Positions 1 through 10,223 of a stretch of DNA of 64,000 nucleotides are shown piece by piece. This DNA is from Tillandsia leiboldiana (Eukaryota; Streptophyta; Magnoliopsida; Poales; Bromeliaceae). The stretch is taken from NCBI GenBank assembly GCA_029204045.2, contig CM055062.1:11254814-11318813 (forward strand), read 5' to 3'. Position 1 is the first letter of the stretch. Every line of letters begins with the position of its first letter. The notes under the pieces were generated by a model that was given only the letters and a program-made list of their open reading frames with translations, ran no database searches and was not told the DNA's origin. The translations under genes and the position numbers were made by a program.

Positions 1-59
1 GCGTTACTTTTCCTTTTATTTCTATTGGCCATTTGAAAATCAAAAAGGCAAAAGCCGAA

Positions 60-275
60 GGAAAGATTGCGAAAACCGTTTTAAAATCTAAGTGTCGTGT
101 GGGCACTGGTTTCAAAACCCTGTGGATTTATGGATTGCGAAAGGGATTTCAAAACTTGGTGTCGGGTGGGCACCGTTTTCAAACCTTGTGGATTTATGCT
201 GATTTCGAAACTAGCTTTCAAAACGTAAGCGCCGGGTAGGCGCTCTTTCAAAACAGTGGATTTATCCTTTCCAAA
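60..275 (+). repeat. imperfect tandem repeat of about 70 bp, three units
   Basis: Three diverged units each read roughly GATTGCGAAA-CGTTTTAAAA-GTGTCGTGTGGGCAC-CGTTTTCAAA-GTGGATTTAT. The solo LTR at 61735-61915 has two units of the same repeat, so this is an old feature of the LTR family whose copy number changed between insertions. Confidence 0.65.
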
Positions 276-481
276 TTGATCGGCCATATGTTCTTCTTTT
301 ATTAGTTTAGAATGCTGGTTGTTTGTGAATAATTGTTGTGATTGATTGGTTGTGTATGTTGGAACATGTACTGAACGCTACGCCGTGCACGTACAGGGGA
401 GACTCTGTCCGTTTGCAGAGTGATCCTGTATGTGTGGCGGGTCTGGGCACGTGCCGGGGAAGAGGGGTTCTCTTTTAAACG

Positions 482-507
482 AAAAAAAAAAAAAAAAAAA
501 AAAAAAA
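482..507 (+). repeat. A-tract of 26 nt inside LTR
   Basis: An uninterrupted A-run lies about 65 bp before the LTR end. The related solo LTR has a 39-nt run at the same place (62099-62137). Because it is internal to the LTR it is not the tail of a retroposed copy. Confidence 0.85.
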
Positions 508-690
508 TTTACACGTCAAGTATTCGACTTTTATGAATCGTTTCCGCTAAAACAAACCCCCGGGGCGTGACAGGGCATTTCGGGCGCAACTTGGCGGTAC
601 AGTGTTCCGCCGGTTTCGGGCGCCCGAAACCTGGTCCAGCGCCCGAAACCGGGGACAAATTTGGAATTTCTTCAATTGTTTGTGTGGGCC

Positions 691-698
691 TATATAAA
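691..698 (+). promoter_or_regulatory. TATA box of the truncated LTR
   Basis: TATATAAA lies after GTGTGGGCC, at the place equivalent to TATAAATA in the Gypsy-1 LTR and TATTTAAA in the Gypsy-3 LTR, so it most likely sets the retroelement transcription start. Confidence 0.6.
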
Positions 699-3458
699 GC
701 CCGAACTCACTTCACAGTGGGTTTTCTCACTGTTTTAGGCCTTTTTGAGCTCGGGTTTCTTCAGAGGAGTTCATCCCCGCGCAGTGCTGCATCCATCTGC
801 AGAGTTTGGAGATTTTTCGGGGCACGCTTATCGAGATTCCCATTTTCTTGGCGCGTCGCGGCGCTCTTTCTTCGGTGTTTCTTTCGTCGTGTTTCGGTGC
901 ACGAGCTCCCCCGGCCTACTTCGACCATCTTTTCGAGCGATTTCTTCCCCGTTGGATTCGCAACAGGTAAGGCTACGATTTTTGTATTTTCTGCATTTCC
1001 TGGTTTTGCGCTTTTCGAGGAGTTCTTCCGTGCTCACTGAGGACCTTGTTTGCTGTGTGGATTCTTGAGGACAGCGGATTTATAGAATTTTATCTCCGCG
1101 CTCGGACATCGGATTGAAACGCTCTTATACACTTTTTTTATCTACTCGACGCGAGGATCATCACAGTATTTTTCTTGGAATTTTTGGAGACATTTCTGAA
1201 GGTATACATTTTCCTTTTTATCTGTACGAGAGTTTACAATTGTATGGTTTTGGGATTTTGCGCACCGATACTGTGGAATTTGTAACTTGGCCTACGGTGC
1301 TCGGAATTGGGCGTGCAGGTACCCGTTTCGAAGCTATCGACACGAGGAACGCTGTGGTATTTATTTCAGATTTTTTGGAGCCCTATATGCAGGTGAAAAA
1401 TTGGCATCTTTGTGGCTGAAATTACAGACTGTAATACTTGGTTAAATTTTGGGATTTAAGTGTAATTTTAGCCTTGTGTTGCACCCAGGAGAGATTGCGG
1501 ATCGTGCTGGACCCTTTGGACTTGGAGTTGTTGCTCTCTTGGTATTCTTTAGCTGTGGGATTTTAGACAGTTAGCACCTTCAGTTGGGTGGCCTTGCTTT
1601 CAGGATCTATGGACTGTGCGCTAATTCTATTGATATAGAATCATGCATGATAGGGATTGGACTTGGTAGCATGCTAGAATTTGAATGTTATTATTCCTTG
1701 TATTTATCTGATGATCGTATGATCTCTTCTGCTTCTTACGACCTGTTAAATATTTGTTATCTTGGAACCTGACCTAGCACCCCCGTCATATGTTGCGTGT
1801 GTAACCACACCAGTAGAAAACCCTCACTTGGGCTAGGGTTATTTATGTTTAGACATCCTCACATTATGTTTCATTCCTGGACTTAGTGTTATCCTCGCCC
1901 GGGTAGTGGGCCGAGCAGTCGGGGCTTCCTTTTAAGTGTGGGATGCGTTTGCACTCGTGCTTGGGAGCAGAGTGGAGTCTGGTAGATGTAGTGGATCGCT
2001 TGTCTGTATCGAAAACCGTTTGGGGTAAACGGTGGTCCCGGGAGGTCCTGTGTTCCCCTGTTTGGGTTGTCGCCACTGTGTTAGTGGCAGTAGCTTACTA
2101 GTGTTAGCCGGACCTAGAACCCAGAACCCTTTTCGACATACACATGATTTTAGTCTACCAATGTTTTCTTCCAAGCATCGAAGGGCCGCTGGAGTCTATT
2201 CTTGTTTGATTGGACAAAGGCATCAGCCCTTCGGGGTTTGGGTAAAACACTTATTTTCTAACTGTTTTTCTAAAAAGAACTAAAAATCATTAAAAATGGA
2301 TTTCTTCTCAAAACAAGATAGCTTTTCAAAAAGGGTACTACTTTTAATCCTCACCCTGTGTGGGTTGAGTGAAAATGGTTTTCAATAACAAATGTCACCT
2401 TTTTCCTGTAAATCTCGCCACTTGAAAGGATTCGAGTGGTCTGGGTTCTAGGGGCTGTTCCTTTGTCGGGACGAAAGCCACGGGGGCCGAGCCTGAAACC
2501 TGTTCTTGTTTGATAGGGTTGTAGGTATAGGTCTCCCGGGACTTTCGGGCCCTGTTGGTGTCTTTTGTGAGTTGTACCGTGATTATTGTGTTCCCGAACT
2601 ATAAGGGGGTCGGGAACTTCGATAGGCGGAGCCTAGAGTCTGTTCTTGTTTGATAGGGTTCTTAGCACCGGTCTATCGGGTTTCCGAACCCTTATGGTGT
2701 CGGTCGTTCCTGTGAGTTTAGTGTTCTGTTGTGGGAGCCGTCTGGTGGACGGTGATCCTGGCTGTGGAGTATCTCCAGCCAGTGTGTTTGTGCTGTTAGC
2801 TGTTGGAGAGGCTAGTGTCTCGTGTTTCGTGTGAGCTGATCAGCTGAGTCGTCGAGAGTGCTCCGACTGTTGTGCGAGATGTTTGAGGTTTGAGTCTTTC
2901 CATTCAGTGCGTGAGCATGGATTTTGACTATAGCCTGCAGTGCCACTTTGAACTCGACAGAGTGCGCGGATACCTTCTTCCTCGATGGGGTCGCTCCCCT
3001 CAAGAGCCACGCCCGGGGTGGATTTGTTACTTTTGTATCGCGACTTGTCGACGTCGTCCCTCTCACTGGCCCAGTTTTGGCAGTCACGGACACAGTCCCT
3101 CGGATGGCCTAGTTTTGGCAGCTACGGATGCCATACGTCAGTCCGGCCCTCCGGGATGTAACGGCAGTAGGTAGGCGCAGGTTTGACTGGACCCTATGCG
3201 GCAGTCAGTGTAGATTGGGTGACTGTACTTTGGAAGTTAGTAGATGCATCATGTTTCCATCTGTTCCACTTTTTGAGCATCTAGATAGAGGCATAGTAGC
3301 TGTAGAGTTACTTTTCCCAGCCCTTTCATTTCAGTATTATATTGTTACTTTATGCCTCTAGTAGACTTAGTGGGCAGACCGTCGGGCTTGTTGGCGGCAC
3401 CCACTGGGAACTACTTGGGACGTAGTTCTCACACCCGTCGTGGTGTCTTTTCCCACAG

Positions 3459-3509
3459 AGACTTCTTCTCCTGCTCCTGCTGCTCCTGTTGCTGCTTCTT
3501 CAGATCGAG
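3459..3509 (+). other. candidate micro-exon in LTR (51 nt)
   Basis: A pyrimidine-rich stretch ending TCTTTTCCCACAG is followed by 51 nt and then GAG|GTAAGGG. The same acceptor-short exon-donor layout occurs at the matching place in the Gypsy-1, Gypsy-2, Gypsy-3 and solo LTRs. Splicing is inferred from consensus sites and their conservation; no RNA evidence is available here. Confidence 0.45.
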
Positions 3510-3835
3510 GTAAGGGAGTCGCGAGATAGATCCCTACCAGTCGTCGTCCAGAGAGTAGATATACCCCCCTTACTTTTTTGAGAGTTCATGTTGAGAGACT
3601 TTGTAGTGAGGTATAGAGTTGTACTTTTATTTTACTGCTTGAGAGACTTTTGTACTTTTGGTGAGGACTTTGTGTTGTATATTTTCTTCTTTTTAGCAGT
3701 TTACTTTGAGCTCTGATATCTGTATAGTATAGTTGATCTTTTGCAGGTTAGTCGCTTCGTCTATACGGGACTTCCCGTATGGGCGGCGGATCTGTTGGCG
3801 AGCCCGGGTCGCAGTTTCGACGCCGGGGCATGACA

Positions 3836-4800
3836 ACCGGCCTCGGCTTTTCTCGACCGTAAGACTCGTGCAAGACCTCCTATATGGGGTGGTCTTGTTC
3901 TTCTTTCCTGACCTCCTCTTTGGAGGATTGTTCGTCTGACCCCTCGGCCGAACGATGGTTCGGCTTCCCATCAATGGCGCCTTCGACGCAGTCAGGGAAT
4001 GCGAACCAATTTCTCACCATGCCTAGGGAGATGGCTTCCCAGTCTCTACTGGTCATTTCAGCCTTACAGCGGATGCAGAGCCGAAGCATGCTTTTCGCCG
4101 ACGTTTTCTTCTAGGGGAGCTCGGGCTCCTGCATCGACTTCTTCCCTTTATTTCATCCTTGGCCTCATGAGCCAACACTCTCCTCTTTCGGTCGTCTTAG
4201 CATCGGCCTAATTTATATCTTCAACGCTGATGATCGAATTATCCTCGGTCAATATGTCCGACCGTGTCCTCGGTTACTTCCTCCGAGAATTTATCAAACA
4301 TCAACGTTTTCTAATTGGCCAAGTACGGGTGTACCACATCCACATTCGTGGGATACGGGGACCGAAAAACTGGCTGTATAGCCGGTCTGGCCTATGTGTC
4401 GAAGGAGTTTTGGATGATCTCCTCCACCTGAGCTTGTATCTCGGCAAGCCCTACTTGAGGTAGTGGGGCTACCGGCTGTGCCGGTGGAGGTGGCGACCTG
4501 CAGTGGCTAGCCTGAAGCTGAGGCGGTCCCTGTGGAGGGACTGACCAGCCGTTCCTACCCCCAGTGGTTGAGCCGCTTGGAAAAATGCTATCGGCTGCAC
4601 AACTCTTTATGGTTATGCTGCCGTCGCCGCCGATGCCATCGAGCTTGATTGCGTCGGGGAGGGCTGTGGTAGGGTGGATGGAGGTCCTGGTAGATCTCCT
4701 TGGTAAGGTTCATTTCGGTCTAAAAACTGCCCGAGTCAAAAAATACCGTCATTTGATGCCGTGACGGCGGCCAACGCTGAGTCTAGGCAAGCACCATGCG
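3836..4800 (-). pseudogene. Tat-like Gypsy gag remnant, downstream half
   Basis: On the minus strand this continues the gag that starts at 46696. After removing Gypsy-1 the reading phase runs across the junction, from SGQVH into DSALAAVTASNDG and a Ser/Pro-rich stretch, then meets stops. Further on are stretches typical of Tat/Ogre-type gag, namely SPYPTNVDVVHPYL and then FDKFSEEVTEDTVGHI, in shifting frames. Several stops and frameshifts make it non-functional. The end at 3836 abuts the truncated LTR, so zinc finger and pol are not present in the window. The clade is judged from motif style only. Confidence 0.5.
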
Positions 4801-5593
4801 TGTGATGATCTGGATCTCCACGGTGGTTTTGTAGTGCGATCAGTGACTTCTGGAGGCCTATGTTGTGTGATGGTGATGGTTGCATGCGAATCAGACCTAA
4901 GAAATCAACCGGCGCGAAGATTGGATCAAGTTTGCCTATTTGGTTGCCATCGTCAAATTTTGGAAGAGAATTTTGGCAAAACGGACATCGGATTTGAATT
5001 CAGCACGCGAAAACGATGAAAATCAGCTGTTTACCTGTATCTTTCGAGATCCGGACGCCCAAAAACAAATTTTAGGACACTTGTTACTGTTCCGGTTGGC
5101 CGGGCAGCAACGGCGGCGGTGGGCAGGTGGCGGAGCGCGGCCGCGGGCAGGCGCGGGCAGCCCGGGCAGGCGCAGGCACAGGCGCGGGCAGGCCAGTCCA
5201 CGGCCAATGGCGCGTGCACCAGGACTAGCGAACGCGGGACCCTGCCACGTGGCGGCGTGTGATTGGTCAGATCGCGTGCATTACGCCGCAATCACCGTAG
5301 TGGTGCCACGTGGCGGCATGTGATTGGCCGACATATTCCGAAAGACTTGGCTTGTAGACCGGCGTGTGGACCGCGACCGGCCATGTGGTGCGCGATCATT
5401 GGCGGACGCTAGCCGCCAGGCATGCACCGGGCGCACGGAGCAGTGGGAGCGGAACACATGGCGCGATCACAAACTTTCAGGCGCTGCACGGAGACAGCTC
5501 GGATGGCTGCCACGTGGATTCGGGCACGCATAGTAACATTCAGGCGCCGAATCCACCCCCTTGACCCGATTGTGAAGTCTTGCTGATTTCAGC

Positions 5594-5601
5594 TATAAAT
5601 A
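5594..5601 (+). promoter_or_regulatory. TATA box, Gypsy-1 5' LTR
   Basis: TATAAATA is followed by GGCCATTGTGGG. In the 3' LTR the same place reads TGTAAATA (13702-13709), a decayed copy. Confidence 0.6.
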
Positions 5602-7369
5602 GGCCATTGTGGGCTACATTTGTGGGCTTTTTGAGATTTGTTTTGGGAGCCATTTTCAACAGTGAGTTTTTTCTTCTATTCTTCTATACTTCTTGCGGTT
5701 TTGAAGAATTTTTGGAGATCGTTTGATATTTTCCCTGCCCGATCTCGCGAGTCGCGACATTTCTTCGACATCGGTCTTTTTCGTCGACTCTTCGTCCACA
5801 GGCTTCCCTGAATTGAGTTCTTAGAGTTTTTAACCAATTTTTGTGGTGGTGTTTCCACGACAGGTAGGCCTTCAATTATTGTATTTACAACTATGCTCCG
5901 TTTCGAGTTTTTATGGGAGTTCATACAGCATCTTTAGACCCCCTTTTTCTACAACACTTTTCTGGACAGAGCTAAAGTAATCTTCCAATTTCTCTGCCTA
6001 CAGGTGGCAGAATTTGGTGTTTAAGGACTCGATTTCTATCTACACTTCACGAAAATCACAGTCGTATTTTTTTTGAATTTTTGGATGGCATCTCGCAGGA
6101 GATAATTTCCTGTTTTGTGGACAGATGTGTGATAAGATTACTGTTTTGAGTGATTTGAGCTTACCGTGATGTTCAGCTTATATCACAGTGACTGGGAGGA
6201 ATTTTCTGTTGATTTTTAGTGCGTTGGAATCGTGGGAACCTGAGGATCACGCCCATTAAATTTCATCTCTTTTGGACTCTAGACCGATGCACGCATCCAG
6301 GTGGGTTGCTTTCGTCTCCAAAACCGGTGGACGGTTCTCTAATTCTCTATGATAGAATGTATGCATGTCAATGTACAACTTATTTGTTGAGGGGTAAGCA
6401 TGAAAATTGTTCTAAGTCATGGGGAATTAATGCTTACTGAGATTATGGGGTATACTCTAGTGAAATAGTGAACTTGCATGTTTGTTAATGATCCATATTT
6501 ATGTTTAAGTTAAACTAAATGCTATTATTGGAACTTGACCTAACACCATGTCATATATTGCATGATTCAACCAGACTAGTAGAAAAACCCAACTTAGGTT
6601 AGTTTATTTATGCTTTAGACACTCCCACACATTTATTCCATTTTCCTGGACTTAGAGGGTTCCTCGCCCGGGTAGTGGGCCGAGTAGTTGGGATGTTGTC
6701 GGATGTATGTTACACTCGCGCCTGGGGGCCGAGTGGAGTCTGGTAGCAGTTGTTAGACTAGTGCTAGTTTTGGGAGTCGTCTGATTCGACGATGGATCCC
6801 GGTTGTTGAGTATCTCCAGCCAGTGTATCAGAGATGTGAATTGGTCTTTGCCGATCTGATTGATCGTGGATTTGGATTATAGCGTGCATGAGCCCTTTGA
6901 GCTTGACAGAGATGCGCAGATACTTTTCTCGGTGGGGTCGCTCCCCTCGAGTGCCGCTCCGGAGCTGGACCTGTTACTTTGCTATCGCGACTTGTCGACG
7001 CAGACCTTCTGGCTGTGCCCTTTTTGGGCAGTCACGGACGCCCTACGTAATTCCAATCCTCCGTGGATGTTATGGTAGTAGGTGGGCACAGATTTGACTG
7101 GACCCTTTGTGGTAGTCAGTATAGATTGGGTGATTGTTTTTTCGAGATGTAGTAGATGCATCCTCTTTCATCTGTATCATTTTTTGAGCATCTAGATAGA
7201 GGCATAGTAGCAGTTGGGTTATTTCCCGCTTTCTCTTTATAGTACCGTGTTTTGTTACTTTATGCCTCTAGTAGACTTAGTAGGCAGACCGTCAGTCTTA
7301 GTGGTGGTACCCACTGAGAACTACGTGACGGTGTAGTTCTCACACCCTCTGTTGGTGACTTTTTCCAAG

Positions 7370-7422
7370 GACTTCTTCTCCTGTTCCTGCTACTCCTGCT
7401 GCTGCTGCATCTTCTGACGGAG
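7370..7422 (+). other. candidate micro-exon in Gypsy-1 5' LTR (53 nt)
   Basis: TGACTTTTTCCAAG precedes and GAG|GTAAGGG follows. In the 3' LTR copy the acceptor is TTTTTTCCAG (46075), but the donor has decayed to GAG|ATAAGGG. The exon is a pyrimidine-rich CTTCTCCTGTTCCTGCT-like run. It would pair with the acceptor at 8048 just before gag, giving a 626-nt intron that removes the end of the LTR and the primer site. Confidence 0.45.
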
Positions 7423-7766
7423 GTAAGGGAGTCGCAAGCTAGATCCCTACCCATTTTCAGTGAGAGAGTAGATGGACCCTTTTGGACTTGTTTTAGTACA
7501 GTCAGTGGTTTGTATGTATCATGTACTACTTTATTTTGAGGAAATTAATTTGGAGAGACATATGTATTGTGAGGGCCTGACTTGTACTATTTGGGGATTG
7601 TATTTACTTATTTCAGTAGTTTACTTTCCCACTCTGGTAATTGTATAGTTGTAGTATTATCTTTTGCAGATTAGACGCTTCGTCTATGCGGGGCTTCCCG
7701 TATGGGAGGCGGATCTGTTAACGAGCCCGGATCGCAGTTTCGACGCCGGGGCATGACAGATTAGAG

Positions 7767-7778
7767 TGGTATCAGAGC
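7767..7778 (+). promoter_or_regulatory. primer-binding site, initiator tRNA-Met type
   Basis: TGGTATCAGAGC lies 8 nt after the LTR end. It is the usual primer site for chromoviruses and Copia elements, complementary to the 3' end of initiator tRNA-Met. Confidence 0.9.
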
Positions 7779-8057
7779 CTAGGATGTTGGTCATTGTTGA
7801 CTTAGAGACCCTAGGCTTGTGGTTGGATTTTAGGATGACTCACGTGAGAGTCGTGATTGTTAGCGAGAGTCCTGATTGAGTTTCTTAACTCTCCCAAGGG
7901 ATGGGATGAGTGATTGACATGTATTCTCTCGGTGAGCGGCTATGTTGGCTGCAGACAACATAGTGCTACAGGAAGGGGGACATGCCTTAGACTTTCGCTA
8001 GATTGGGTCGAGTATTGTTTTGGTCCTGATCTTCTTCTTTTGTCGCAGGTGAGTGAG

Positions 8058-9300
8058 ATGCCTTTGCGACATAGGATGCTGACATGTTCTCAGCCTTTTT
8101 CCTCCGATGAGCCTAAGCGGGAGGAGTCAATGCAGGGCCAGCAGAGAGAGGTCCAAGAGCTACAAGCTCAGATGGCACAGATGTCGGAGACCGTGGACCG
8201 GACGATGCGCCTACTTGAGCAGAGGGCGCAGCCGGTTGCAGCACCCCCTGAGAGTTCCCCTACATATTCTTCGCCGGTTGTGGCACCTCTTGATGTACCA
8301 GCGGCACCGGCAACCCCTTTTGCACCCATTATCAATGGACAGACGTCCAGACCAGCGATACAGTTGACACCAGGGGAGCAGAGGGAGGTGGTAGATCGCT
8401 TGATGAAGTTTCTCCTGTTTGACCCACCTCGTTTCACTTGGCGGAGTTTGGAGCCGTGGGAGGCAGAGTCTTGGATCACGGCTATGGAGCGACTTTTTGA
8501 GAGTCTTTTCATTGAGGAGCGATTTCAGGTTCTTTTGGCGAAAAACTTTTTGGAGCACGATGCCGAGGCTTGGTGGCGTCGAGTGCAACCTGTCGGTCCG
8601 CCTGGGACCCAACTGCTTACTTGGGCAGAGTTTCACAGCCTTCTTCTTGGGGCCTTCTTTCCCGAGAGTGTCATACAGAGGTTAGAGGAGGAACTGAAGA
8701 ACCTCCAGCATGGAGGCCGTTCTGTGCAGGAGTATATTGTGGATTTCAACCGGCTACTGGGTAGCGTACTACACGCGGCTAGGGATGAGTGCACCGGATT
8801 TACATATTCGAGCGGGGCTTGCACCGGGATATTTATTAGTTTGTTCGTTCGCTCAGACTGCAGACTTTGGATGCCTCAATGGAGCAGGCATTGTATGTTG
8901 AGCGCGGGGAGGTAGTGATGGAGGAGATGACTCTTGCCCCCGCAGTGATTTCTGGGGCAAAACTCCCAGCACCTGTTGACGGGGGACAGACAAGCCGGCA
9001 GGGGCCTCCGAGACCTCCACGATTCTATTCTCAAGGTCGTGGATTTCAGGGGCGCCAGGGGCCTGGTGGACCCCGTCACCCCCAACAGCAGCGACGACTG
9101 CCTCAGCAGTAGCAGTCTCAGCAGCAACAGGTTCAGCAGCAGCGGCAGCAGCATCAGGATAGATGTGTTATTTGTGGGGGACCGCACCTGCCAAGCCAGT
9201 GTACACAGAGGCATGGCCAATGCATCCGTTGCGGTCAGACTGGTAACTTTCAGTCATCGTGCCCTAGAGCAAGATTCCCAGCACCCTCGACAGCCTCAGT
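8058..9300 (+). pseudogene. Gypsy-1 gag (broken)
   Basis: Capsid/nucleocapsid precursor. The likely start is ATG 8058 (MPLRHRM), because the frame upstream is leader and a splice-acceptor-like TTGTCGCAG lies at 8048. A coiled N-terminus (QREVQELQAQMAQM) leads into a retrotransposon-gag domain with AWWRRV and a final LQHGGRSVQEYIVDFNRLL. The frame is lost near 8790 and again near 8840, and the main ORF ends at 8915. The C-terminal part continues in another frame from about 8845 with a stop (TAG, in a CAG run) at 9110-9112. Zinc knuckles follow near 9167-9270: CVICGGPHLPSQC and CIRCGQTGNFQSSC. In the second, the expected His is Asn. Not functional. Confidence 0.85.
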
Positions 9301-10213
9301 TCCCCCTATTCCTCTACAGATGGTTGGACCTTCCTCGACCTACGGTATGCCGGATCGTGCCTCTTCCTCGCGATTGTCGGAGCGACGACCGCCAGCACTG
9401 AGCGGGCGGGTATATGCCGCGCAGATAGAGGATGCTTTGGTGGCCGACCACGTCATTGTAGGTATCATTTTGATCTCTACTACTCATGCCCGAGCTCTTT
9501 TCGATATTGGTGCTTCACACTTATTTATCAGTAGAGCATTTGCATCCCTACATAGTTTAGAGTTAGATTCATTATCGCATGCATTAAAGGTTCGGATTCC
9601 AGATCATATTTTGCATATCGAGGAGTACTGTAGGGCTTGCCCAGTGCAGTTGGGATCTTGGATCTTGCCAGCAGACTTGCTTGTCTTAAGGCAACTCCAG
9701 GATTTTGACATTGTACTCGGTATGGATTGGTTGTCGCGATATTTTGCTACCATCTACTGCAGAGAGAGGACGGTGACTCTCTAAGAGCCCGGACAAGAGG
9801 AGTTCATGTACAGAGGCTGCCAGAGCACGCTGTTCGCAGTGACCGTTTCCTCGGCGAGGGCTAGGCAGATGATGAGTAGAGGTTGCACCGTTTTCTTGGA
9901 GACTATTGTTGATGTGCCTACGGCAGTGCCGGGATTCGAGGATATCCCTATCATCCACGAGTTCTCGGATGTGTTTCCTCCCGAGTTGACGACTATGCCG
10001 CCGGAGAGAGAGATAGAGTTTGTGATTAACGTGGTTCCGAGAACCGCGCCAATCTCGAAGGCACACTATCGGATGGCACCTGCTGAGCTGGGGGAGCTGA
10101 AGGCGCAGTTGCAGGATCTGATGGACAAAGGGTTTGTGAGACCTAGCGTTTCGCCTTGGGGAGCGTCGATGTTGTACGTAAAGAAGAAAGATGGATCGTT
10201 GAGACTATGTTGA
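9301..10213 (+). pseudogene. Gypsy-1 protease and start of RT (broken)
   Basis: Continues the gag frame. The aspartic protease motif reads LFDIGASHLFISRAFA, so the catalytic D-T/S-G triad is D-I-G here, an unfavourable change; the second conserved block IVLGMDWLSRYFA is intact. A TAA stop interrupts at 9782-9784. The linker to RT ([20 protein letters not shown]) and the RT start ([24 protein letters not shown]) follow. The frame is lost at about 10210, where two bases appear missing just before the DYRELNKV block. The protease would cleave the polyprotein in virus-like particles. Confidence 0.85.
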
Positions 10214-10223
10214 TTATAGGGAA

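Larger units (their letters stand above)
1..572 (+). mobile_element. 3' end of a Gypsy-type LTR (5' part outside window)
   Basis: The stretch ends in CCCCGGGGCGTGACA at 572, the same end as the solo LTR at 59772-62181. It shares with that LTR the repeated GATTGCGAAA / GTGTCG / GTGGATTTAT block, the TGTGGCGGGTCTGG.CACGTGCC segment and a long A-run just before the end. It appears inserted into the LTR that begins at 573. Whether it is a solo LTR or the 3' LTR of a full element cannot be seen because its start lies outside the window. No coding capacity. Confidence 0.75.
573..3835 (+). mobile_element. 5'-truncated Tekay-type Gypsy LTR
   Basis: The end (GACGCCGGGGCATGACA at 3835) and about 3 kb before it match the Gypsy-1 LTR block by block: TATA region, ACAG|GTAAGG site near 966, the CCCGGGTAGTGGGCCGAG block near 1900, the GGGTCGCTCCCC block near 2988, the CTAGTAGACTTAGTGGGCAG block near 3357 and GCTTCGTCTATACGGG near 3750. 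In Gypsy-1 about 790 bp precede the TATA box; here only about 120 bp remain, so the beginning was displaced by the LTR ending at 572. No primer site follows 3835; the sequence passes directly into Tat-like gag, as expected for a solo or 3' LTR inserted there. The many short reading frames inside are not genes. Confidence 0.75.
4801..7758 (+). repeat. Gypsy-1 5' LTR (2958 bp)
   Basis: Starts TGTGATGATCTGG and ends GGGGCATGACA. The 3' LTR begins TGTGATGATTCGG at 12889 and ends identically at 46453. It contains TATAAATA at 5594, CACGACAG|GTAGGC at 5864 and a candidate micro-exon at 7370-7422. Nothing in it looks like a protein-coding gene; the larger reading frames in the GC-rich 5080-5330 part are composition effects. 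Confidence 0.9.

Noticed and set aside
567..1040. Possible gene of 157 codons after the first LTR
   Set aside because: It covers the TATA box and leader of a Tekay-type LTR; overlapping frames are equally open.
7767..7778. tRNA gene fragment suggested by TGGTATCAGAGC
   Set aside because: It is the 12-18 nt primer-binding site right after an LTR, not a tRNA gene; no tRNA fold around it.
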